NCBI GenBank assembly: GCA_004553625.1
Contig: SFKX01000008.1
Location: 55,037-119,036, forward strand
Length of the DNA: 64,000 bases
Source of the DNA: Clostridiales bacterium
GTDB taxonomy: Bacteria; Bacillota_A; Clostridia; Oscillospirales; Oscillospiraceae
Reading direction: 5' to 3'
Part shown: positions 58,322-64,000 of the stretch, piece after piece
How the letters are laid out: every line of letters starts with the position of its first letter
Position numbering within the stretch: position 1 is the stretch's first letter
The notes under the pieces: generated by a model
Databases searched by the model: none
What the model saw: the letters and a program-made list of their open reading frames with translations, nothing else
What the model was told of the DNA's origin: nothing
Translations under genes and position numbers: made by a program

Positions 58322-59578
58322 TTGTCCGAAGAACTGTCCGGCAGGCTCCGCGCCGCCGCTAGATTCCTGCGCACTTTTATAAAATGGCTCGCCATCGCCT
58401 CCGTCACAGGCGCGGTGGGCGGACTCATAGGCTCCGCCTTCCACCTGAGCGTAGACGGCGCCAACAGTCTGCGCGAGAGCTTTCCCTGGCTGCTCTGGCT
58501 GCTGCCCGTCATCGGCGTGCTCATCGCGCTCATCTACCGCTACACACACCTCGAAAGCGAGGGTACCAACGCCGTCATAGACTCCATACACCTCGGCGAG
58601 AAAATCCCCCTGGCGCTCGTCCCCGTCATCTTCGCCTCCACCGTCCTCACCCACCTGGGCGGAGGCTCCGCAGGGCGCGAGGGCGCCGCGCTCCAGATCG
58701 GCGGCGGTCTCGGCTGGAGCATGGGCAGGCTCTTCCGTCTCGACGATAAGGATATGCGCCTCGCCACGCTCTGCGGCATGAGCGCCCTCTTTTCCGCCCT
58801 CTTCGGCACGCCGCTCACTGCCACCATCTTCGCGCTCGAGGTCATCAGCGTCGGCGTCGTCTACTACTCCGGACTTGTCCCATGTCTGACCGCCGCGCTC
58901 GCCGCTTTTGGTGTAACGCAGCTCTTTGACATCGCGCCCACCAGGTTCACCGTCGAAGCTCCGGCGCTCTCCGCCGATATGCTCTGGCGCGTCGCCGTTC
59001 TGGGCATCGCCTGCGCCGCAATGAGTATTGTCTTTTGCGAGACCATGCACAAGGGCGAACGACTCATATCCAGGGCAGTCCGGAACCCTTACCTGCGCGC
59101 TGCCGCGGGCGGCCTCGTCATCATCGCCCTTACCTATCTCTGCGGCACGACGGACTACAACGGCGCCGGTACTGCCGTCATCTCCCGCGCCGTCACTGCG
59201 GGCGAGGCGGAGCCCCTGGCCTTTGCGCTGAAGCTCCTCTTTACGGCTGTCACGCTCGGCTGCGGCTTCCGCGGCGGCGAGGTCGTTCCGACCTTCTTCA
59301 TCGGCGCGACGCTCGGCTGCGTCCTGGGTCCGCTTCTGGGAATACCGGCGGGCTTCGCCGCGGCGGTGGGACTTGTTGCGCTCTTCTGCGGGGCGGTCAA
59401 CTGTCCTGTGGCCTCCGTCATCCTCGCCGTTGAGCTCTTCGGCTCCGGAGGCATTGTCTACTCCGCCGTCGCCTGCGCTATTGCCTATATGCTCTCAGGC
59501 TACACCGGACTCTACAGCAGTCAGAAAATCATGTATTCCAAGCTCCGCGCCGAGTTCATCGACATACACGCCAAATAA
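58322..59578 (+). CDS. CLC-type anion transporter (fluoride-exporter-like branch)
   Basis: 418-residue membrane protein of the CLC family. Anion-path motifs: GREGAALQIGG (canonical GREGP) and FRGGEVVPTFFIGATLG, while the usual GSGIP motif is replaced by EGTNAVIDSIH. The GGEVxPxFFIGATLG form is characteristic, to my knowledge, of the CLC-F fluoride/proton antiporters rather than chloride channels such as ClcA. The upstream leader shows no crcB-type fluoride riboswitch. TTG start at 58322: GGGAGG lies about 9-10 nt upstream; the ATG at 58256 lies upstream of a likely promoter (TATACT). Confidence 0.82.
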   Translation: MSEELSGRLRAAARFLRTFIKWLAIASVTGAVGGLIGSAFHLSVDGANSLRESFPWLLWLLPVIGVLIALIYRYTHLESEGTNAVIDSIHLGEKIPLALVPVIFASTVLTHLGGGSAGREGAALQIGGGLGWSMGRLFRLDDKDMRLATLCGMSALFSALFGTPLTATIFALEVISVGVVYYSGLVPCLTAALAAFGVTQLFDIAPTRFTVEAPALSADMLWRVAVLGIACAAMSIVFCETMHKGERLISRAVRNPYLRAAAGGLVIIALTYLCGTTDYNGAGTAVISRAVTAGEAEPLAFALKLLFTAVTLGCGFRGGEVVPTFFIGATLGCVLGPLLGIPAGFAAAVGLVALFCGAVNCPVASVILAVELFGSGGIVYSAVACAIAYMLSGYTGLYSSQKIMYSKLRAEFIDIHAK

Positions 59579-59588
59579 GAACAAAAAG

Positions 59589-59618
59589 GCTCCCCGGCCT
59601 TAGCCGGGGAGCTTTTTT
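59589..59618. terminator. Bidirectional terminator
   Basis: Stem GCTCCCCGGC / GCCGGGGAGC with CTTA loop, A-run on the left and T6 on the right; it ends both the CLC gene and the rpmG-rplA operon. Confidence 0.85.
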
Positions 59619-59634
59619 CGCATATGTGACGCGC

Positions 59635-60327
59635 TTACAGCTGCTTGTTGGCGTTGATCTTCACGCCGGGGCCCATGGTAGAGGCGGTGACGCAGCTCTT
59701 TATATACTGGCCCTTCGCCGCAGCGGGCTTGGCCTTGATGATGGCGCCGATGAGGGCGTTGTAGTTCTCGACGAGCTTGTCCGCGCCGAAGCTGACCTTG
59801 CCTATCGGGCAGTGGATGATGTTGGTCTTGTCGAGCCTGTACTCGATCTTACCGGCCTTCGCCTCGGTGATGGCCTGGGCGATGTTCGGGGTGACGGTAC
59901 CGGCCTTCGGGGACGGCATCAGGCCCTTGGGGCCGAGCAGCTTACCGAGACGGCCAACCACGCCCATCATGTCCGGGGAGGCGATGACGGTGTCGAACTC
60001 GAACCAGTTCTCAGTCTGGATCTTCTGGACCAGGTCCTGTCCGCCCGCGTAATCCGCGCCGGCGGCCTTGGCCTCTTCTTCGCGCTCCGGCTTGCAGAAC
60101 ACGAGGACGCGCAGGGTCTTGCCCGTGCCGTTCGGCAGCACGATGGCGCCGCGGACCTGCTGGTCGGCGTGACGGGAGTCGACGCCGAGCTTGACGTGCA
60201 GCTCGACGGTCTCGTCGAACTTCGCCTTGGAGGCCTTGCAGACGAGCTCGAAAGCGTCCTTCGGATCGTAAAGCGCCTGTTTATCTACGAGCTTTGCGCT
60301 CTCTTTATAATTCTTACCTCTGAACAA
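59635..60327 (-). CDS. rplA: 50S ribosomal protein L1
   Basis: 230-residue ribosomal protein of the L1 stalk, which guides E-site tRNA release; it also represses its own operon by binding mRNA. Matches throughout (FRGKNYKESAKLVDKQALYDP, VELHVKLGVDSRHADQQVRG, GLMPSPKAGTVTPNI, STMGPGVKIN). Last gene before the terminator; rplJ and rplL, its usual followers, are not here. Confidence 0.98.
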   Translation of the reverse strand: MFRGKNYKESAKLVDKQALYDPKDAFELVCKASKAKFDETVELHVKLGVDSRHADQQVRGAIVLPNGTGKTLRVLVFCKPEREEEAKAAGADYAGGQDLVQKIQTENWFEFDTVIASPDMMGVVGRLGKLLGPKGLMPSPKAGTVTPNIAQAITEAKAGKIEYRLDKTNIIHCPIGKVSFGADKLVENYNALIGAIIKAKPAAAKGQYIKSCVTASTMGPGVKINANKQL

Positions 60328-60386
60328 TTTGCTTTCCTCCTAAAATGTGGTTCGTCGGAGATTAGTCCTCCCACGTTCGGGGCAGC

Positions 60387-60812
60387 TCAGTCGCCTACGA
60401 GAACGCCCATGCTGCGGCAGGTGCCGGCGATCATGGACATGGCGGCTTCGACGCTCGTGCAGTTGAGGTCGGGCATCTTCTGCTCGGCTATCTTGCGAAG
60501 GTCTTCCTTGCTGATGGTGGCGACCTTGTCCCTCTGGGGGACGCCGGAGGCCTTGTCGATACCGCAGGCCTTCTTGATGAGAAGAGCCGCGGGCGGGGTC
60601 TTGGTGATGAAGGTGAAGCTCCTGTCGGAGTACACCGTGATGACGACGGGGATCATCATGCCCATGTCGGCCTTGGTACGCTCGTTGAAGTCCTTGGTGA
60701 ACTGGCCGATGTTCACGCCGTACTGGCCCAGAGCCGGGCCCACCGGGGGCGCCGGGGTAGCCTTGCCCGCCGGCACCTGGAACCTTATATATCCGACAAC
60801 TTTCTGTGCCAT
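60387..60812 (-). CDS. rplK: 50S ribosomal protein L11
   Basis: 141-residue protein of the GTPase-associated centre. Family signatures: QVPAGKATPAPPVGPALGQYGVNI at the N-terminal domain and the 23S-rRNA-binding C-terminal domain ending in GTCRSMGVLVG. It lies 39 nt after nusG and 59 nt before rplA. Confidence 0.98.
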   Translation of the reverse strand: MAQKVVGYIRFQVPAGKATPAPPVGPALGQYGVNIGQFTKDFNERTKADMGMMIPVVITVYSDRSFTFITKTPPAALLIKKACGIDKASGVPQRDKVATISKEDLRKIAEQKMPDLNCTSVEAAMSMIAGTCRSMGVLVGD

Positions 60813-60851
60813 TTATCTAAGCACCCTTTCAATCGTATTTCTTTTGGAGGC

Positions 60852-61376
60852 TCAGTCCTTGACAGCCTCCACCTGATCCAGCTCGAGGTCCACGGGGGTC
60901 TCGCGCCCGAACATGGACACGACCACGCGGACGCGGTCTTTCTCCGGCTCCAGCTCTTCCACCGTGCCGAGGAAACCCTCCAGCGGGCCGTCCGTAACCT
61001 TGACGGTGTCGCCCACCTCGAAGCCCAGGATCACCTCATGCCGCTCGACGCCAAGGTCATAAATCTCCTGTTCCGTCAGCGGTATGGCTTTGTTAGACGT
61101 ACCCACAAACCCCGTTGCGCCGCGCACGTTCCGGACCAGATGCCAGCTCTCGTCCGTCATGATCATCTTCACGAGGACGTAGCCGGGGAACACCTTGCGC
61201 TCATAGGTCTTTTCGCCCGCGTCGGTGTGTTCTGTCACGGTCTCCATGGGGATGTTGACCTCCTGGATGAGGTCCTGCATCTTGCGGTTTTCGGCGGCCT
61301 TCATAACGGCAGCCGCCACGGCGTTTTCATAGCCGGAGTAGGTGTGGACTACGTACCACTTCGCTTCGTCCGCCAT
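60852..61376 (-). CDS. nusG: Transcription termination/antitermination protein NusG
   Basis: 174 residues: NGN domain (WYVVHTYSGYENAVAAAVMKAAENR, GYVLVKMIMTDESWHLVRNVRGATGFVG) and C-terminal KOW domain (FEVGDTVKVTDGPLEGFLGTVEEL). NusG tunes RNA polymerase pausing and couples it to Rho or ribosomes. It lies 6 nt after secE in the conserved secE-nusG-rplK-rplA order. Confidence 0.98.
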   Translation of the reverse strand: MADEAKWYVVHTYSGYENAVAAAVMKAAENRKMQDLIQEVNIPMETVTEHTDAGEKTYERKVFPGYVLVKMIMTDESWHLVRNVRGATGFVGTSNKAIPLTEQEIYDLGVERHEVILGFEVGDTVKVTDGPLEGFLGTVEELEPEKDRVRVVVSMFGRETPVDLELDQVEAVKD

Positions 61377-61382
61377 TTTGCC

Positions 61383-61652
61383 TTACACCAGGTCTATGAG
61401 CGTCTGAACGCCCAGCTTGGCCAGGGTGTCAAAACCCCAGAGGACGAGCGCCGAAACGATCATCATGCCCAGGGCCACGCCCGTGTTGTTGACGACCTGC
61501 TTCGGGGTCGGCCAGATGACCTTCTTGGTCTCGCTACGCATCTCGCGGAACCACTTGGATACGCGCTTGCCGAAGGGCAGCTTGGTCTCAGCCTTTTTAA
61601 CGGCGTTCGTGGAGACCTTGGCCGGCGCGGAGTTCTTGTTCTCTTCTGCCAT
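61383..61652 (-). CDS. secE: Preprotein translocase subunit SecE
   Basis: 89 residues with a Lys/Ala/Asn-rich cytosolic N-terminus and a single membrane helix preceded by the conserved amphipathic FREMRSETKKVIWPTPKQVVNNT segment, the SecE hallmark. It clamps SecY in the SecYEG channel. Placed between rpmG and nusG, the standard location. Confidence 0.97.
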   Translation of the reverse strand: MAEENKNSAPAKVSTNAVKKAETKLPFGKRVSKWFREMRSETKKVIWPTPKQVVNNTGVALGMMIVSALVLWGFDTLAKLGVQTLIDLV

Positions 61653-61679
61653 CTTGTCTTGCTCCTTTCAGAACGCCTG

Positions 61680-61841
61680 TCACTTCGTTTCGTTGTGAAC
61701 GGTGTACTTCCGGCAGCGGGGGCAATACTTCTTCATCTCAAGACGGTCGGGAGTGTTCTTCTTGTTCTTGACCGTGAAGTAGTTGCGCTCCTTGCATTCG
61801 CTGCACCTGAGTGTTACCTTGACTCTTGCACCAACAGCCAT
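61680..61841 (-). CDS. rpmG: 50S ribosomal protein L33
   Basis: 53 residues, MAVGARVKVTLRCSECKERN...CPRCRKYTVHNETK. The two CxxC pairs (CSEC, CPRC) make it the zinc-binding L33 type; many bacteria also keep a Cys-free copy used under zinc limitation. AAGGAGG 9 nt before the ATG. First gene of the secE-nusG-rplK-rplA operon. Confidence 0.96.
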   Translation of the reverse strand: MAVGARVKVTLRCSECKERNYFTVKNKKNTPDRLEMKKYCPRCRKYTVHNETK

Positions 61842-62288
61842 TTATTCGGCACCTCCTTGTAAAACTTGGCCGCGGCAGCGGCCTGTGTTGCCTCCCTGTG
61901 TGACTGGCCCGGCCCGTGCAAATGCGCACGAAAAGAAACCCGTCAGCCGACAGGTAAAATGAAGTATAACACATCACGCTTCTCCGGTCAACCACTTTTT
62001 CCAATTTTATAGGCCATTTTTCGCGTTTCATGATGCAGAAATGTCCCGGAAAGTTCACCTGGGGTTAACAACCAGTTCATAAGTGGCTGATATCTTTTAG
62101 ATGCTGATACGGAAAAACGTACCGATGTACCGGCAATACAGCTTATAAGCCAAAAAACGGCGACCTGCCCGCCGAGGAGGGAAATATCCTTCCTGAAGGG
62201 GCAGACCACAAACGCCACCAAAACGGTGTTCACATACTCCGGCCGCGCCTCCTCCCCCCCCCGGGCGCGGCCGCTCCATTTGCTCAAA
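61842..62288. other. Intergenic region upstream of rpmG
   Basis: About 450 bp holding the rpmG promoter near its left end. The rest shows no convincing gene. A 99-codon minus-strand frame (61988-62287) has no good ribosome binding site and covers the -35 region of that promoter. Confidence 0.4.
61963..61991 (-). promoter_or_regulatory. Promoter of the rpmG-secE-nusG-rplKA operon
   Basis: Minus strand TTGACC (61986-61991), 17-bp spacer, TATACT (61963-61968). Close to consensus, as expected for a ribosomal-protein operon. Confidence 0.75.
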
Positions 62289-62320
62289 GAAGCCCCCGGG
62301 CATGACCCGGGGGCTTCTTG
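62289..62320 (-). terminator. Terminator of the FUSC-like gene
   Basis: Perfect 12-bp stem GAAGCCCCCGGG / CCCGGGGGCTTC with a 5-nt loop, starting just after the stop codon at 62322; short T-run on the minus strand. Confidence 0.7.
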
Positions 62321-62321
62321 T

Positions 62322-62912
62322 TCAGTTTTTTTCCGGTGCGGGTTCTTCTCCTGGACCGTCCAGATCCGCCGCGGCCGATAGCGGGATCTTCTGCTTCGGC
62401 CCGGGCATCGCCAGATTCACGATAAGCGCCACGACTATGCCTATCGCCGTGTCCAGCATCCGGTTTAGCGCATAGGTATAGGGGTCCGCATCTCCGACGT
62501 GGTAGATCGTCGTGCTCAAAAACACAACGCAGGAAAAGGCCGCCACTGAGGGTTTCTTTATCAGTATGGTCGTCAGAATAACGGGAATCAGCATGAGCGA
62601 GACTATGAGGCAATACAGCGGCATGATGTTCTGCGCGTGTACATGCGTCTCTATGAAAAGGACCACAACCCCGTACAGGCCGCCCAGCGCCGTGCCTATG
62701 ATGCGGTTGAACGAAGTAGTAAAAGTCTTTTCCGCAGAATTCTGCATGCAAAGCACCGCAGCTATCATCGAAAAGAAGGTCATCTCGCCCCGCAGCCAAC
62801 CTATGATCGAACAGGCGAACACCGCCAGCACCGTTTTGATTATCCGCATACCTATGTGGAAATGGTGAGGGGTCTCGACTTCCTCAAAGAACAGCTCCCG
62901 CCAGGGCTTCAC
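62322..62912 (-). CDS. FUSC/aromatic-acid-exporter-like membrane protein
   Basis: 196-residue membrane protein with about six helices and a cytosolic C-terminal tail rich in Pro/Glu. The start (MRIIKTVLAVFACSIIGWLRGEMTFFSMIAAVLCMQNSAEKTFTTSFNRIIGTALGG) matches the N-terminal domain of ArAE/FUSC exporters, where an RIxGTxxG motif is typical. It has only the membrane half; the cytosolic domain of larger members is missing. Possible role: efflux of aromatic acids or a similar stress function; substrate unknown. Confidence 0.8.
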   Translation of the reverse strand: MKPWRELFFEEVETPHHFHIGMRIIKTVLAVFACSIIGWLRGEMTFFSMIAAVLCMQNSAEKTFTTSFNRIIGTALGGLYGVVVLFIETHVHAQNIMPLYCLIVSLMLIPVILTTILIKKPSVAAFSCVVFLSTTIYHVGDADPYTYALNRMLDTAIGIVVALIVNLAMPGPKQKIPLSAAADLDGPGEEPAPEKN

Positions 62913-62940
62913 GCCTCCGCCTCCAATCGACTCATGACGT

Positions 62941-63834
62941 TTACGTTTTCTTTACGTCGATTATACTCTCTTCCGGTTCCTTTGTAAAGCGCCCCTGACC
63001 CACCAGCGCGCCCGCGAGGACAAGCACCGCGCCCGCTACCTGTATAGCGGAGAGCCGTTCGTCCAGGAATACTGCGGAAAAAATCAGCGCGGAGACGGGG
63101 TCAAAATAGCCGAGCAACGCCACCGCCTTGGCCGGCAGCCGATTCATACGACTGAAATAGAGCCAGCAGGCGAAGCCCGTGTTCACGGTGCAGAGAAAGA
63201 GCAGTGCAAAAATGCCGCGTCCGTCCCTGGGCAGCGGTACGCCGCCGCTTGTCGCAAACACGTAGGGAAGCAGTATGACCGCCGCTATGATTATCTCGTA
63301 AAAGGTAAGGTTCAAGCCCGAGACTCCGGAGATCTTGCGGTTCACAAGCATTAGCCCAGCATAGAACACGGCGGAGCCGAGGCCGACAGCAAGTCCCGTC
63401 GCCGTGACTCCGCCCTCTCCGAAGTCCGTACCGACGGCCAGCAGCATGCCAAGGGCGACCACGGCCATCCCGAGGTAGGCCCTGCCGTTCTGCTTCTCGC
63501 CAAGCACAAAGGGCGCGAGTACCAGGACCATGACCGGCGCCGTGTAATAGGTCAGCGTGGCGAGCGAGACATTCATGAGCCTGTACGCCTCAAAAAGTAG
63601 TACCCAGTTCGCACCAAGGCAGACACCGGAAAACAACAGCCGCCACTTCTCACGCAGCAGCACCTCCCGAGGCGTCCGGCTGCGGGCGATAAGAATGATT
63701 ATCAGCAGAACAGCCCCGCCAATGAGCGTCCTCATGAGCACAAGCTGCGCGCCCGACATGTCCAGCATCGAAGCGAATACCCCGTTTGAACCGAATATGA
63801 GCATTGCCGCTATGAATAAGATGTAATCCTTCAT
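62941..63834 (-). CDS. EamA/DMT superfamily transporter
   Basis: 297-residue protein with ten membrane helices in two EamA repeats (LIFGSNGVFASMLDMSGAQLVLMRTLIGG; the second begins GLGSAVFYAGLMLVNRKISG). DMT proteins export metabolites or amino acids; the substrate cannot be read from sequence. Start at 63834 because GGGAGGGG is 6-7 nt before this ATG and the family begins at MKDYILFI; a longer frame would enter the rRNA terminator. Confidence 0.92.
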   Translation of the reverse strand: MKDYILFIAAMLIFGSNGVFASMLDMSGAQLVLMRTLIGGAVLLIIILIARSRTPREVLLREKWRLLFSGVCLGANWVLLFEAYRLMNVSLATLTYYTAPVMVLVLAPFVLGEKQNGRAYLGMAVVALGMLLAVGTDFGEGGVTATGLAVGLGSAVFYAGLMLVNRKISGVSGLNLTFYEIIIAAVILLPYVFATSGGVPLPRDGRGIFALLFLCTVNTGFACWLYFSRMNRLPAKAVALLGYFDPVSALIFSAVFLDERLSAIQVAGAVLVLAGALVGQGRFTKEPEESIIDVKKT

Positions 63835-63869
63835 CCGCCGCCCCTCCCTTGGCAGAGTGACTGTATAGC

Positions 63870-63901
63870 AAAAGAGACACAGCAAACGCTGTGTCTCTTT
63901 T
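63870..63901 (-). terminator. Terminator of the rRNA operon
   Basis: Perfect 14-bp stem AAAAGAGACACAGC / GCTGTGTCTCTTTT with an AAAC loop right after the 5S rRNA. Confidence 0.85.
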
Positions 63902-63903
63902 GT

Positions 63904-64000
<97 letters not shown>

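Noticed and set aside
61988..62287. 99-codon minus-strand open frame
   Set aside because: No good ribosome binding site, no domain, and its 3' end covers the -35 box of the rpmG promoter.

Overview
The window looks like chromosomal DNA of a GC-rich anaerobic Firmicute (Bacillota), most likely an Oscillospiraceae/Clostridia-type gut bacterium. This is inferred from strong AGGAGG-type ribosome binding sites, GTG and TTG starts, Gram-positive lipoprotein signals with lipoboxes, a Noc/ParB-like protein, an ECF sigma/RsiV-like pair, a riboswitch-plus-terminator leader, a four-cysteine L33, and intrinsic terminators after most operons. No species can be named from sequence alone. No CRISPR array, insertion sequence, integrase or prophage was seen.

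Layout. 1-3.6 kb: 3' end of clpB, a PepSY-type membrane protein, a DUF378 membrane protein and a Noc/ParB-like protein. 3.6-9.5 kb (minus): a sugar operon of LacI repressor, ABC binding protein, two permeases and 4-alpha-glucanotransferase MalQ. 9.6-12.7 kb: ferrous-iron operon feoA-feoA-feoB plus a Cys-rich FeoB-associated peptide. 12.8-14.5 kb: an HD-domain protein coupled to a STAS-kinase fusion. 14.6-17.4 kb: a calcium-type P-type ATPase behind a leader that matches the yybP-ykoY manganese riboswitch. 17.5-21.0 kb: an M16 peptidase and an ABC exporter pair. 21.2-24.2 kb: a small XRE regulator with striking upstream repeats, then an SGNH hydrolase, lipoprotein, ECF sigma and RsiV-like operon. 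24.4-27.3 kb: a ZIP metal transporter, a cyclase-family hydrolase, ThpR and a Dus enzyme. 27.4-34.1 kb: the complete pstSCAB-phoU-phoB-phoR phosphate operon. 34.3-40.7 kb: an MMPL/RND transporter translationally coupled to a 1273-residue GLUG-repeat surface protein.

40.7-57.7 kb is a catabolic island that reads visibly less GC-rich than its surroundings. A 13-gene minus-strand operon carries a split transketolase, a transaldolase-like protein, a triosephosphate-isomerase paralogue, two complete tripartite tricarboxylate (TctABC-type) uptake systems (one with a frameshifted TctA), a PdxA2-like dehydrogenase, a cytosolic FG-GAP-like protein and an amidohydrolase. A divergent plus-strand operon carries a LarA-like racemase, a LacI regulator and an RpiB/LacAB-type isomerase. 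Twin LacI-type palindromes sit in the divergent promoter region. Together these suggest uptake and breakdown of a short-chain polyhydroxy acid or unusual sugar into pentose-phosphate and triose-phosphate intermediates. No kinase is present, and several active-site residues differ from the textbook enzymes, so the substrate is open.

58-64 kb: tRNA-Ser(CGA), a CLC-type anion transporter resembling the fluoride-exporting branch, the rpmG-secE-nusG-rplK-rplA operon (without rplJ-rplL behind it), a FUSC-like membrane protein, an EamA transporter, and the 3' part of a 5S rRNA gene with its terminator, marking the end of an rRNA operon that runs in from the right.
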